Below, in pieces: positions 12,901-27,870 of a DNA stretch of 64,000 nucleotides (position 1 is its first letter; the number at the start of each line of letters is the position of its first letter). The DNA lies in the NCBI RefSeq assembly GCF_949628215.1, contig NC_134278.1, forward strand, positions 44,225,191-44,289,190, read 5' to 3'. A program made the position numbers and the translations under genes. The notes beneath the pieces were generated by a model that did not search any database, was not told where the DNA came from, and worked only from the letters and a program-made list of their open reading frames with translations. The DNA is from Phalacrocorax aristotelis (lineage: Eukaryota; Chordata; Aves; Suliformes; Phalacrocoracidae).

Positions 12901-15900
12901 CAACCTTAACATTGCCTTTTTCTATGCATAGAATTATTAATTTTCAGTCAAAATGGAAAAAAAAGTCCAATATCTTTTATCTCTATTAACATTTGTTTTC
13001 TTCTTCTTTGTGCTCTATTTTTATCTTCTCCTTTGTGTTTCCTTGCTGCTTTATGTTTTATAGCACATCACACACAATAATGGTCATATGCCTCACACCT
13101 GATTACTTCTATGCTCAAATTTGCTGGAACATTTGCTGGAAACTTTCCAGGATTACAAGGGCAACAAATAATCTTCATAAAGCAGAACAGATGGCAAGCA
13201 CCTTTGTCTTTATTATGGCATTGTTGCTTTAGAAATCTACAGGTCCAGATGCTAAGAAAAGGATGGAGCTTTGTTCACTGAGACCAATATCCGCTGCTTG
13301 TTTCACACTGTGTTAAAATGATGGTAAGTATGTCATCTTTTTATGACCCAGTATCTTGGGTTTATATGTGCAGTTGCCTGTGTACTTTTATTTTCCCACT
13401 TAATTTTAATAAGACAATTGCAGACCTAAATGTAATTTCAGAATGGTAGCAGTCAAAAATTCCATCCTCTTGGTGTATGTTCACAGCTAATGAACTCCTA
13501 TTCAGTTAAAATCCATCAAGCTTCTGGGGTGAGTGATGAGAAGTGAGCAACGGTTCCTTATCAAAAAAGGTCTCACTTCCCTCAAGGCAGGATAGACCCA
13601 ATAGTGGAACTGAAAAAGAAATGGGAGATTATACGATTCTCAAGATCTAGCTTCCATATATATTTTGTGAGTATATTTTTTACTTCAGAATGCAGCCAAT
13701 TGCACCAAACAGGCTCTCATCTACCAAAAACTAACATAGCTGGGTAAGAGTGTATAAGAATCCCTCCAAAGTTGCTATCACTCTGTCTTTGAATTACCAA
13801 AGTTCAAATACTGATCTACTGTAGACTAACTTGGAAATTCAATCAAGTCACTTCTTTAACCTGCAAGCTGAATGTATAGATAGCTGTAGATAAACATACC
13901 TGGGAGGAAGATAAGTAATTACATGCTATGATGAAGAGCAAAGGAGTTGCCTCAGAGGCACAAAAGGATATAAAGTAACATGGTGATGTCAAGTCAAAGC
14001 ATTATGAGAGCAAAGTAGGAAAAGTTTCTTAGTCTTCATGATACACAATGAAATCACCTTCATTGGGAATTTGTGCAACGTGAATTTAGTTCAGACGATT
14101 CCTTTCTTTATTTGAATCACACTTTCTACAAATGTTCATTCACATAAATCAATTCTTTACCAAAAAAAAATATGTCAAAGAATATTACTGAGGTTGGAAA
14201 TCCAAAATATTATGAGCTAGGAAATGCCAGACCCAAGGATGTTTTGTCAGTCTTCAGTCTACTCTCATGTGATTGTGCATATTACATCTTCAATTACATG
14301 ATCACATACTATTTTTCGCAAAGGACTCCTGACTCAGCACAAAAGTTGGAAAATGCTCAATAAATGAGGAAAATAAAAAATCAGCTATTCAAAAGGCACT
14401 ATTATCCTGAAAGAAAGCTAAAGACCTTTTGGCAAATAGTCTAAAACTGATACAAAATAAATTGATTTTCACTTGTCAGAGATGAAGTGGGCAAATGATT
14501 AGGAGTGGCATCAAGGTGTCTAAATACTGATAAATATTTGACATGGAAGTTGATTGGAAGTCCCCTGTTTTCCTAAAAAAATTTAGAATATTTAACTACC
14601 TAAATTCCAGCAAGCTTTAAAAGGATCAATCTGTGTGACTTCTATTAACGTCGATAGTAGTTGCACAACTAAATTCCTTTGCACCACCACAAATTTTCCT
14701 ATATATCATATTTGATAACAGCAATTATCATGCACAGTTTGAAACAAATGACAAGACAGCCCAGTTACACAGGCAAATTATAAAGTAAATAATTGTCTTT
14801 GGTTGTATTGAAATTGCTAGTCAGTAGAGCAGCTGGAGAAACAACAGTGCTGCTAATTTCTGTGTGAAGAAGATAGAGTATGGCAAGAGTAGGATAAGTA
14901 CGTTGTGGATAAGCAGGTAGTTCCAGTATATGGAGCATAGTTGTAAGATCATTAGACACAGGAAAACACACTGCTCCCATTCAGCCTCAGACTGCAGTAT
15001 TTTTCTCTGATTATGATTTATTGTCTTACCTTATGAAGATTATTCACCATCTGGTAAAGTCTATAGATCACCAAACCCAGGAGACAGGAGGCAGGATCTG
15101 AGAAAGAATACCAAGTACTTCACTCACTTACTCCAGAAGAAATCCTGGATAAATCAAAAGCAATCAGTGCCACCACCCAGGATTTTTGACAATGTCTTCT
15201 GAAGGCAAAAAAAACAGATGAAGCAGTGGCCTAAAAGTCAGCCTCCAAACTCTCAAGGTCATGTTATTTATGGTAGGCAGAGCTAATACTTCTTTTTTCA
15301 GTTCCTTGCAACTTTGTAAAATTTCAATCATTTGAGCTGGATTTTTCTGTGTCAGGTGTTTCATTTCATACATGCTCGATAGCGTAGCTACACACGTCTC
15401 TGAAAAACCTAGTTAAGCTGAGAATGTGGCATGCCAGACCTGTGCAGACTGAAAAGGACTCTCCCCACAGTTTTTTCTCCCAGATTCTACAGGTCACTCT
15501 GCCCTCTGACACCAGTTAATAACCAACTTGAAGGCTGATTGGAATAAAAAAGAGAGAAGATTAATCCACCTTAGATTATTACAGCCATTTTGTAAACTAT
15601 GGACATTTCTAAGCTATTAGACGCTGTGCCAACCAATAAAACTTACTTCTATCTGTAATTAATGAGCAGTTTAACCTCTATCATAGACAGGCCTTGTCAA
15701 ATTGATTCATGAGTGCCTGACATGAAGTCTGACTACTGTCCCGCGTATCAGCAAAGCAGAGCTCCCAAATCAGAAGTCAGTTTTAAAGACATTTACTTTT
15801 CTGCCCAGCAGACCAGTGTGATATGAACACACAAAGTAGGTCTAAATGAAAGGAAGAAATATCTTCTGAGGTGGGAGAATCATGTGATAAAGTACCTGAA

Positions 15901-16469
15901 AATTATTTCAAATATAAAGCACATGAGTCTTATTGGGTTGCCTGCACTTTCAGACTGTGTTAGAGGGAAACAAGGAAACTTTTTCACTGCATTATTCCAT
16001 TACTTATTTTATGCCCAATTATGGAGCTATTTCAGGCTTTGAAAAATAGCAATGTTACACTCTAAGTTGAAACAGCTGGGCAATCTTTGCAGTGTTCAAT
16101 TTGTAGGCACTTATTCTGGGGGAAAACGATTTTGTTTCTACCTTTCTATGTATGTGTCTCTAATTAAGTCTCAGGTCGTCTTTATTGCTACCTGACTGGT
16201 TGTTTTGGTTTTATTTTGCCTGCAAAAATTTTGACCTGCTTTACTCATTCTGTCTTTTTCTGTCAAAGCCAGTTACCCAGCATAGCTAGCTTCAGTTTTA
16301 TTTTCATAAATCGCTAAGTACGAGTTTCAAATACAACTTTAATTATGCGAGGTAGGATAAAGAACAGAGTACTTAACAGAAACAACCACAGAAACAGATT
16401 GTTGAAACAGAAGAGAAGTTTGACCTAGGCATGTCATGGTATTATTGTTTGAAATTTGAAGCAGCTAAG
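9926..16469. other. Non-coding stretch
   Basis: No supportable gene. The longest frame (10715-11149, + strand, 144 codons) has no recognisable domain and crosses a T15-type run, so I treat it as chance. A short segment at 13841-13890 (AAGTCACTTCTTTAACCTGCAAGCTGAATGTATAG-like) faintly resembles the MIR core but is too weak to annotate. Confidence 0.4.
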
Positions 16470-16540
16470 CTTCGATCCTGCAAAGGCACGCTCAAAGGCT
16501 TACCTTAGCTCACCAAAATCAATGGAGCTCTTTGCAATGC
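16470..16540. repeat. Ancient 'GATCCTGCAAA...CAATGG' fossil repeat (putative)
   Basis: The block CGATCCTGCAAAGGCACGCT, then AATCAATGGAGCTC, matches the wording of an old reptile/bird interspersed repeat I remember as a partly palindromic element with GATCCTGCAAA/CACTTAAGCAC arms around a CAATGGGA core. The family assignment is from memory. Related fragments in this window are at 56493-56541 and 58494-58585. Confidence 0.4.
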
Positions 16541-17280
16541 CAAATGGCAAGCAGGTGCATACACCTTTCCAGTACTGTAGCCTAAATGTGCCTATAATCA
16601 AAACTGCACATGAAAGACCACAGTGCCACTGTTTAACACTTTTTAGAGAAAGCAATGGAAATCACATTAATCTGAACTCCATGTAGTTCTCAGCTCATTT
16701 TATTTGTTAAAGATAAAAAAATGCCAAGTTTGAAGGAAAAAAAAGGAATATGGTATTTAAGATGTCATCACCCTTCATGATGTACTTCCACACAAGACTT
16801 GTTCAGTACAACATGGCTTTTGATTTTTCTTTTAACTATTACTTGTCATTCCACAGAAATTCATACAAAACTAATTTAAGTCAGGCAAACTATTTACTCC
16901 TCTGGCTTTGGATCACTGAGAAAATGAACAGCTCTGCTTTCAAGAAAAGGAGTCTTACTGTAAAGAACTTTGATGAAAATAAGGCAATGGTTGTCACGAC
17001 GTTGATTCTGACCATGCTTACTCTCTGTAGTTACCTGTTTCCATCTGATCAATTATCAGTAGCTTAAAGGTAGCAGGTAGGAAGGAAAGCCAAATAATTT
17101 TTTCACTCAAGTCTGTGGGCAAATATACACTGTGCTAGTGAAATTAGACTTTGGCTTTGTTTTGGTATTTTGTTTCCTTAACTTCTGGCAGAAGTGTTAA
17201 GCCATAATCTTGGTTTATGATGATAATGAGACTTGAGTGGCATGAATTTCCTACTTTGGAAGTTTTCAGAACCTACCTGT

Positions 17281-17391
17281 GCCCCCTGCTCTAGGTGTCC
17301 CTGCTCAAGCAGGGGGGTTGGATGAGCTAATCTCCAGCGGTCCCTTCTAACCCCTGCCGTTCTGTGATTCTGTGATTCTGTGATGCTGTGA
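17281..17391 (+). mobile_element. CR1 LINE 3' tip, sense
   Basis: A very short CR1 remnant holding only the terminal 3' UTR and tail. It reads AGGTGTCCCTGCTCAAGCAG, GGGTTGGATGAGCTAATCTC and GGTCCCTTCTAACCCCTGCC, followed by TTCTGTGA repeated three times and a diverged fourth unit. The 8-bp tail repeats are the hallmark of CR1 3' ends and fix the orientation. Confidence 0.93.
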
Positions 17392-20300
17392 CTACAAAGA
17401 GGTCCAAACCAGCATTTCATGCAACCAACAAACACTTTAGATTATGAGTTTCTGACTTAGTAGTGTATCATGAATACTGGTGAGTTTAAATCTATCAAGA
17501 ATATATATATAAGTTAGCATGGTTTTTAAAAATTTAATTAATTCTTTTGTTTAAAACTAAGCATGCCTTCTCTGAAAGAGTTGGCAGATACAGAGAAGTG
17601 CTGCTTATAGATGGATCTGCAAAGCTGAATCATAGAGATCTTTATTATTAGTTCTTGTAACTGATGTCTTCATAAGTTTGTAATTTTAAAAGTGAATTAA
17701 CAATTTTTAAAACTATATTTTTTAACTTAAATTTTAAGTGGTTTATGTATTTATTAATTCTCCCTCACTACTCCCTTTCCCATCCTCCACTGCCAGATTA
17801 TAATGAAATACCAATGTATTACTTTCCCCAAAATATTAAGGAACATTTTGATTTTTTTAAAATTATGCATAATGTCCCTTACTCATTCCATTCATGTGTT
17901 TGAATCTGGATTCTTCCATAGGGCAATAGTGTCTTCTTTGGTAGTGCTATATTGTCAGGTAGGAACAAGGTTCTTTGTCAGTTTTCATAGTGGTGGAATA
18001 CTCTAATTACTGTGCATATACACAGAAAATATATCTTTTTTGCAATGCAACTATTTTGTTTGGATAAATGTTACAGACTGCACTAGCTATGCCATTCTTT
18101 TGGTGGCATAAATCACTTCTATGCGAAGGACGCACTAACAAAAGGACAAACATGAGCAGGTTGGAACAGCCCGTTTGCAATGTTAAGTGCATTTCATTTC
18201 AGAGAAAAGTTTCATAGAAGTGGATTTAAACATTTTATAATTCTCTGCAAGAAATGTCTTCTGCATGTAAAACCTATGCTACATCACTTAATCTTCTTAG
18301 GTGGATGAGAGAGAAATGCAGCAAAAAGTCACTTATCTTGTGCTAGTTCTAATACTGCCAATTCATGTGCGTCCTGTCCCTGTTTTAAGGAATAATAACG
18401 GGAAACAGTGAGCAGGGAATAGCTGTGAGGTATACAGTTTGCCCTAATACATACAGATGAAAATTCTAGGGCCATCACGAGTCAGGCTTGTAGTCTGTAG
18501 CACTGCAAAAATATAGCAGAAATATATCCCTGAGACAACAGTTCTTGAATTCTAAAATAATATTTCCATAAATCTCAGCCTGTCTTCACTGCTTGTGTAG
18601 AGTATTCTTTCCCTCTAAGGTCCTGTAGCCTTGGATAGTTGCCAGCTTGCTAGTAAATAACCTGATCATGCAATCCTTATTCAAACAAATCTGTTGTTGA
18701 TTTTTATTGAGCCTGTTCTGCTATCTATCATATTTACCTACACATAGCTGCAGTGTATTCAAAGGACTCGGGACACAAACATGTATGCTGGGGCTAATAT
18801 TCTTATAAGCTTTGATTTGAGGTAGAAAGAAATGTAAAGGAAGTTATTTGATCTTTCAAAAGTAACAAGAAGAACTTGTGGTGGAAATGGCACTCAGCTT
18901 TTCTGATGAACAGCATGGATTGGCTGTCAATCAGCGTAAGGATGCTGAAAGAGAAACTACCTGAGGTTGAAACAGCAGATTTGTTTTATAAAAAGATTAG
19001 ACATTCACTTTAGTCATAAATTTCTTTTTTTTAATGACTTCATTTTATATGTCGTATAAAAAAGATATATCTTTTATAGGCAGCAAAAGGAGATACAATG
19101 TTATACAGTTGTGAAGCATTTTAGTTCTTAATAAAGACAATTATGTAGTATAGTGTAACTGTTTGTAATAGAACACTTGTAAGCCTTGATCAGTTTTTCA
19201 ATAGTATTTAGAAACTCACTGGAATTTGCAGAGATGGTCATTGGTACTTTTGTGCCTATGTGTCCCTACAAAGGAATGATCAACAACCAGCACTTTATTG
19301 TAGAAGGTCGTTCAGGTCTCAGGAGACTAGTCCCATTCTGGAAAGCATCATGCAGCCTGATTCCCCTCAAGAAGACTTATATAGTGTCAAGATCAAAACC
19401 AAAGGGGTTTTTATGGATTAATCTGGAGAAAGTTTAGAAAGGGATACAAAATATGAAAAGCTCTTTCCTGAAGAGAAGGGCTTTCCCAGCAGCTAGGGAT
19501 CTCATCATCTGCAGCTGAAGTAGCCATGCCAGCTCTACGTATCATTTAGAAGGTAAGGGAGACAAGTCTATACTGTCTGGATAGGTGTTCTTGAAAATCC
19601 CAGCTCCGTTACTGAGCACCTAGGCACCACCATGTATCTGACTTTGTGTCTGTGGCCATCCAAATACTTTGCATGTGCTGAGTGCTAAGTTCATGAGTAG
19701 TTCTGCTGAGTTTAAGTGTGAACACTCTGAAGGTTCAAATGGAAGAAAAAACATTTCCAAGTCTAAATTTAAGGTAGCATCCAAGCTTAACAAAAGGTTT
19801 CTTCTGTTTTGATTGTGAATGCTTTAAGGCATTGGTAACTATGCTGGCATTATTCCTCCTCAACACAAAGAAAATTTACTACTTATCTTTTCAATTATCT
19901 CCAGGTCAAACAATATATTTACTGAGTAACTACAATTAAGCACATTGGCAGGAGACCTCCAGCAAGCTCTTTCTCGTGTGAATGTTGTACACAAAGCTCT
20001 GGGCTCCCAAGATATGCAAGGTACAAGCCTGTCAGGCTTTCGTGTTGAACTTACTGCATGTCTTTCACAATCTTGGCTGACAAGCTGCAATTGGAAAAAA
20101 ATACATGTTATCTCACCAACATCTTTCCACAATGAGTTCCTGCTTGTTGGTTTGGACACTGAGACTACTCACTGCAACTGAGTGTTGTACTCCGTCATTT
20201 GTCCTTCCCAACATAGGAATTGAAGACCAGTCAACACCCAGTTTGGTAGCCAAGTTCAGGAGCTGAGCTTCAGGGCCTATATTCTAGTTTAAGAGACATG

Positions 20301-23300
20301 ACTACCTACCACCTTAAGATTGCCTACTTATAACAGATTTGTAGATTCAGCCTCCTCTGGACTGGCTTAAGCATCAATGTGTTTCACCTGCTGACAGGTG
20401 CAAATCCCTCTTGTAGGCTTCCAGAAATCCCGTTCTTTCAAGGGAACATGGACACCTGACTTAATACTGCAAAGCCCACTCCAGGTGCTCCACTTCTCAG
20501 CAGCACAGTGCACTTTCCAGTGCAAACATTACACTTGGCTCTGAGCATGTAAGTTTTAGGAACTGCAGCATTAAAATGTAGTTGCCTGAACTCTTTTCTA
20601 GTTCTTAAGACAAGTGACAATGAGCACTGTATTCTCCAGTTTTCCCGTTTGCTAGAAGAAAATAAGGACAAAAAATTCCCTGAGAGTTGGATTACAATCA
20701 ACCTACTACTGAAAGAAAAAGCATAATTCTACTGAGAAAAGCCAGAAAGAAGTGGCCACTCTGCTGCCTGCAGAAATGTATAGAAGATGTATATAAGTTC
20801 TGAGCAGAGAAAATTGCACTTAACTCCTCTGCAGGACTTATTTCAAAAAGTGTTTAAGATGATTTCACCTCAGAGATTAATGTTTAAAGGGAAGAGAAGT
20901 GAGTAGTTGCAGAATGGAAAGCTGATTTGTGAAATGTAATCTGGGGTGGAAACTTTCAGTTTGGGAAAGGACTGTAGCGTGCTAGGGTAATTTTAGGGCT
21001 ATTTTGCATTTAGATAATGTATCTGTGATTTGATGGAGAAAACTGGTGGAAAAATGGGTAAGGAAATGATTTAACTCAGGAGCAATGTAATTATTGAGAC
21101 ATAATTCATGCAAGCAGCATCCCTGGGATTGGCAACACATGCCTTTTAACTTCTACTTGTTGAGTATAAATACATTTTATAAAGCTCTCTCCTCACCTGT
21201 GCTCAAAGGAGACATGTCCTGTAGAGAAAGTAACTTCAATAAGAGGGTCAAGGTGAAAGCACCTTCATTGTGGTGGCCAGAAGGGAAAAGAGAAGATGAA
21301 GTTGGCCTCCATGGCAGCCAAGAAAGTATCCTCACAAATTCTAACACCTCAGAGGCTACATGCAAACTTAGTTGTCTACTCAAAAATCACTAAGCTAATA
21401 AATAATGCAATTAGATTTAAAGAATTTGGATCATGCAGGGCATTCAGCAAGGACTGAGCAAATAGAAATCAGTCTGGGGAGAATTAAGACCATGCTGGGA
21501 AATACTTGCTAAATAGAACAATTGTGAAATACACTGATAAGAAAGGAAAAAAACTGAGGGGCAGTAGTGAAAACATTGGCTTAGTGCATGGGCATAAGTC
21601 TGTGTTTCTCATACCCAGACGGCCCACCCCGTCTCACCTTTAGACTGGATTGCCACAAGGCACTACTTGCAGGGTATTTAGACAATCCAAATGGTATAAA
21701 AACAGTGACCCTTAACTTGCTAGAGAAAATTTTCAGTTCCTCCTTTTCCATTGCATTTGTTGCCATGATAAGGCCATCTAGACCACTTGCTCCTCCAAAG
21801 GGGTTTACATTGTGTTTTCTTGCCCTTGCTGCTAAAGCCCTGATGTGCTGTCTTGTGTTTTTAACCAGTCTCCTCACTGCACTCATCTGCTCATATAAAA
21901 TACAGCTGCCAAAATAGTCATGTCAGTTGTTATGGAATGCTTTCCTCTGTTCTGAAGCTCTACCTTCCTATCTTGTGATAGGAAGCAGTTTCCTGCCACA
22001 TCAGAGTCAGCCTTTGTGTTTTTATCATTGCACATTACTTTGGAGCATGTGTATCTTTATTCATTCTGCTGCTATAGTGGCAACATCTTTCAAATTCCAT
22101 TTAGGTAGCCCTTTATACTACAATAGATTCCTAAAGTTGATCCATAAACTGATCCTATTCTCTTCCCATTCAACATCTAAGGACACGCTGTTTGGGAAGA
22201 AAACAACAACAACAACAACAACAAAAAAGGTACAAAAATAAAAACTAATAAAAAATAGTACACAAAAAAGTTAAAAAGTTTTTTAGAAAAGAAAGTACTC
22301 TGATATGCATTCAGCAGCAAACAGGATGGCTGATATAGATTTATTTTTGCTTTCTAAAGTGACTTGGACATTCATGCTTAAACACAAGATCTTATTTCTG
22401 CTACCTTTATTGTTCTTCTTATCTTTCTTCATCTCTTTTGCTACACTCATTTATTGTCTCTTGGCTCAGAGAAAATACTCCTTGTGGCGTATTTTCCACC
22501 TGCATGTGAATGTTCCTAATGCAACTACAATCACATTTCTGTTCCGATGGGGTCCACCAGGAACCTGCCAAAAGATATGTTATTTCTGTACTATTTTAGA
22601 AACTGTAACTAATGGTACATCAGCCAGCCAAACCCATGCATCTTTATAAAGAAGAGGGTTCTGTGTTCATGTGGTTTTTGCAAACTATTAAAGAAGTTTG
22701 AGCCACCCTCATGACTCAAATCAACTGTTATGGAGTAGTCTTTGTCCATCATCTATTACATAAGCAAGACATCATTCCTATCAGAAAAATGCAAGGCAAA
22801 TTCCACTGAACTAATGGCATTCATAATAAAATATATTGTATACAAAAATGTATTTCAGATTTCCAGATGATCTAAATCTTCTCTGTGTGGTATTAGGAGG
22901 AAAAAGAAAAAAGTGTCAGTTTTTCTGGGGATATATAGCAGCATAGATTAGAGCCATCGGTAAATCCCACCTTTCATTTGCAGTGTTAACCTTACTCTTT
23001 TCCACATATATTTTATAGAACAGCCACTGTTTACATGTATTTCAGTATTTCTCAGATAATGTAATGTCCTTTAACATGTCTTTTCTATACGTATTAGCTA
23101 ATGTTTAAAAAAAAAGTCTCAAAAATAAAAAGAAACCCAACAACAAAATCTTAAAAGCGCAGTCTGAAAACCCAGTTTTGTAGATGCAGCTGAAGAAACT
23201 TACTTTTAGTTATTCCATTTATGATCTCTGAGAACATTGATCTTGCTAACCCAGTCCCCAAGCTCACGTTTGCAGGAATAAAGTAAAAAACAACTGAACA

Positions 23301-26300
23301 AATGCATATGTTAAGCAACCTGACCCTGACTCGGTACTATGTACCCTACTCTAGTGATGTCTTTGTAAACTGTTGTTTCAGCTGAGTTAATGAGTACAAT
23401 TCCTAGACGAGATCAGACTCAGAGCTCATGAGAATGCGGGTGACTGAGAGCTAATGCGATATGAGATGGAGCAAAAGATAACAAAGATGCACACTCACTT
23501 CTGATTTCCCTGAGGGGGTAAACACAGACACTGAGGGAAAAGCCTGTTGGAGGAGAGGAAGTGGGAAAAAATGTCGTTGGTAAGTGTAGAGAGTTGAGAG
23601 GTTTGTGCTGCTATCTATTTTCAGTATTTTCTGTACGAAACTGCTCAGGGTATCCAGGAGAGCCCCTCACTGAGAAAACTCACTGTAGCAAGTAGCTGTT
23701 CATTCCATTTTAAGTTAGCATGTTTTCCTGCAGTACAACTTTGGCCTTATAAGCACATATCTAATAATGCTCTAACCCAAGAGTTCATCAACTGCTTGAA
23801 GGTAAGGATGTGCAGCATGATTGTTATCACCTGGAGCTGTGCTCTGAAACCTGCTGCTTATTTGGTGCAGGCTTAGCTGTATCTTCAGCAGAACAAACAG
23901 AATGTTTTAACGCAAGCTACAACACTCACTTGAAATCCTTGTCCTGCACAGCAGCAAGCTGGGAATATTCAAAAGGCTTTGACTTCAGCATTGAAGGAGA
24001 ATTTGGCGTAATCCAGAGAAAAACAGAGGCTAATCAAGAGCAACACTGAGGCATTTACTGAGATAGTCAATGACAGTGAACTAAGTGAAATATTTTAGTG
24101 TGTATGAAGCACACAAAAATCAACTGTTTTCATATTTGTAACTTTTACAAAACAAGAAACTCTTCTGTTTAATTTTGAAAAGACATAAACTATGAAATAT
24201 TTAATGCATTAACACTGGCTAGGAATGGGGGAAAAAACCGCTGTAAGTCTACAAAATAAGCCACCTCATGTTTTGCGTGCTTGGTTGTTTCTCCTAGAGT
24301 TCGGACCAGAGAGGTGTGATGAACACATGGGGAAGCTGGATAGAGCATCATGCAAAAAAGGGCTTAACATGTTGTGCCTTTTTGGTATTCTAATTGCATT
24401 GCTTCCTTCTGTTGCTTCAAATCACATCTGACACTTAGTTAGGTTAATCTGCTAGATTGCAAATGTCTATCCAGGGCTGTAAATGTAATTGACATGTATT
24501 AAAAATATAATCATATTGGTCTGAAGTATCTGCATCTTGCCCTCCTAAGGGCATTCCCAATTTTTTGACCTGCAAGTCAAAAATAGTGGGCTTTTTTTTT
24601 TTTGCATTCGTAGTTTACCCAACGCTTTTGAATTTTAATAATTGTGTGGTTTAGGTTTGTCATTTTTGGTAGTCAAGGCCAGTGGCTGTGATGTCCATAG
24701 CTTTCATTCCGTAATACGAAATAGTACATTTTTCCTCCCTATATCATTTTTTGTGAATTTAAGAGTGTTCACATTAGCAAATGTGTAGTTTTCTGAGCTT
24801 GATAGAAGAGATTATTATTCTGTCCCTAAAATACACTGTTTCTTCATCACTGTAAAACTTATTTATAGTTTTGCATATTACTAATATCACTTTAAATAAC
24901 AAAGATTAAATTCTCATTTTAACCAAATCAGTAAACAATAATCTTTGTTACCATCTTTCTTTCCCATTTTATTTCAGTATTTTCTTTGCCACAACGTTTG
25001 TATAACCTATGTTTGGATCTCTGCTTATTGTGGACAGATTTTATTTTCTGGGTTTGTTGGGTTATTTTTTCATGTTTGCAATGGCCTGTTTGCATGGTGG
25101 AATGTAGATCGTGAGCTGGTGTTGGCAGTTGACCAATGAAGAGTTCCTCGTACTCTGCAACATCCTAGCTAGTGATGCTGTCCGTCAGATCCTCATTGTG
25201 AAAGAAGGTAGAGAAGACATGTACAAACAAGAGGTGTATATACACTGCCCTGCACCCTGTTTATACCAGTTCACATTATACAGTCTAACTTAAGTCTATA
25301 GATGAGGTGTAGAACATTTCTGATGTCACTGCATTTCATACTTACTGCTCATGACAATAAAGCTATGCAAATTCTACAGAGCAGAGATTAGATAGGAAAA
25401 TATCCTAATCCACCGGGTTTATTTTTTTGTTACATATTTTGTGTAATTTTGTTTCTCCATGCTAAAGAAAAAGCTTTTTATAATGACACTAGTCTTTTCT
25501 GCATGAACGTGGATTCCTTTTTCTCTTGACTGGACAAAAGACCTTAGCCCTAGGATGACTTTTTCACATTGGAGGTCATCACATCTGGGATCTTGTTCTC
25601 AAGAAGCAAAGAGCAGGCGGGCTTTACCTAAGAGCTTTTGATCCTCAGACTTCTCTGCCTTTCATATATCCTGTCAGGTTATAGTAGGATTTTGTAAGGT
25701 GACTGAGTGGGACCAACAGCCTGATCAGAAAACTTGGTTCTGTCATTTAAGATAATTGTTGGGGGGGGTTGCTTTTGTTTTAGATTGGCAGATCAGGATT
25801 TTCTTGGTGTTATGAGTCAGAATAAGGCTCTGTAGGGGGTTTAGCTGCCCTCAAAACATTTATTTCTGTTCTATGTAAGGAAAATGTAGTGAAAGTTTGT
25901 GTTAATTTTGCTAGCCACCTAATGTAGATTCCCTATGTATGATTCTGTCTCTAAGCAACAGTCATACAAGAACTTAGGTGCTTCAGAGCTACTCCTGCTT
26001 TTACTGTTTTTCATGTTGTACAACTAGCAGGGCTTTAATTTGCTCATCAAGACCAAGAAATACAAGCTTCCTCAGGCAGCGGGAGGTGATAATGCTTGTT
26101 TATAGCAAGGCAAGATCTAGGGTTACTCCAAAACAAAGCTGCCAACTCCAAAGGTGATACAGAAATATAAAGTATCAGGACAGATTCAAGCCACAGGTAG
26201 AAAAGCTTTCCTATATGGCATTTATATAGGTCAGGGTATTTAAAATTATGTGTGTTTTTACTGCCACACTCAGCAACAGAGTACACAGAAAGTGACAAAA

Positions 26301-27870
26301 TAAGAAAAGTCATTTAGACAGTTTATTTAAGCTTCAAGAACCCTTACAGACTGCTTCTCTCACATAGTGTAATCTTTGCTTCTAGTGTCATTGCAAGATC
26401 ATAGGCTAATTCATGACTATTACCCTGGGTTAAAAACCACAATGGATTGTCTCCCAAGGCTCATGCAATTAATCTTCCTTTCACAGGGGACCTCTTTGTT
26501 CATGAAGATATGAATCAAATGCATTTGTAAAAATTTCATATTAAGCTATGAGGTTGATATGCTCCCCTTTTAGTGGCATCATCTTCAGACATAAGAATAG
26601 CATAGATAAAATCGTGGCATTTCTCTCTTGTCTATTCTAAATCTCTTGGGTGTCTTGCTAGGAAAGAATGGAGTATTTGCATGAGCTCTTTGTTCTTCAA
26701 ACTGTGCCTCAGCGCTACAGTTAAAATCACTTTTCCTTGCACATATGTAGGGAGAGACCACAGCTGAGCTGTGCCCTAACTCGGGCTTTGCTGTGTTCCC
26801 TGCCCATGATCAGGAGCAGGCACTGGTACAAAGGACTCATCTTAGGATACAGTCACAGGGACAGCAATCATCTGCTCAATGCCTCATTCCTTTTAATACC
26901 AGAAAGGACACATGCCACCTTCTTCTAGTGTGTGTTGACAAATAAATCAGGTGGTAAGTTCAACTTGCTCAGACGCATCACATATTTAAAGACATTGAAG
27001 ACCTTTGTCAGCACACCCCAATTCAAAGTAATAATTCATGAAGTACAGCCAATAACAACAAGGAAGTGTTTGAATTAAAAAGACCATTTGCCCCTGTATA
27101 TTGAATAGTACTACATAGGAAATTTTTAAAGACGTTTGTTGGTAATTACTTGTTGATTCAAAATGGCAGTACTTGTACATCATGAATATTACTCTGTAAT
27201 TTCTCCGAATGATTCATCAGCATCAATTAGAGTGTATTTGGCACACCTCTGGGGCATATATGCAGCTTTTTTCTTTTAACTGCTGCTTGAGACGTTTGCT
27301 TAATAGGTTATCTGAGGTAGCCAGATTCAACAGCTGTGTGGGCCAGACCTGTGCTTCAGAAGCCTGTCACCTTCAAAACAAGTCTTGCCTGCTGCCCGTG
27401 AGCATACTCTCCAACTCTGACCAGAAGCTGAAAGTTGTTGGGTTTTTTTCCAGTCTCCATGACCTGCAAGCTAAGCCTGCAGTTAATGTGCTCTGTGTTG
27501 GTTTGGGGCTTTTTTAAACCATTAGAGTGTCGGAAAGTTACATATCTGGAAGATACCCTTTACTCATCCTTCTGCAGAACTGGCAGGTGCAGGTAACAAA
27601 GGTAGACTTGCACATTATTGTTCTCTACTACTTCTGAGAGTAATTTGGGCATTAATTACAAGAGCCAAGAAAAGGACTTTACATTTGTTGAAGAATATGT
27701 TTTAGGCAGGGTAATTGTCGCATGCAGGACTATAAGAAGTGAAGATTTTTGTACAATAAAATAGCCAGGCTATAATCTCAGACCTTGATAATAGCAAAAT
27801 AATGTTAATCGTTCATCATACTCTGCAATTCTATCTGTATTCTCTCTGAAGATATAAATATTAAATAATT
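17392..27870. other. Long non-coding stretch
   Basis: About 10.5 kb with no supportable gene. Contents are AT-rich unique sequence, an AAC simple repeat at 22201-22228, and overlapping short frames at 21581-21917 on both strands that I do not recognise (see findings). The hydrophobic + strand frame at 22305-22649 looks like T-rich chance sequence rather than a membrane protein. Probably FUT9 intron or upstream flank. Confidence 0.4.
22201..22228. repeat. (AAC)n microsatellite
   Basis: About seven AAC trinucleotides running into an A-rich stretch. A simple repeat that forces a run of threonines in one chance frame. Confidence 0.9.

Noticed and set aside
22305-22649. Hydrophobic 114-codon frame that looks like a membrane protein
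   Set aside because: The hydrophobicity follows from T-rich sequence (F and L codons). No family resemblance or conserved features.
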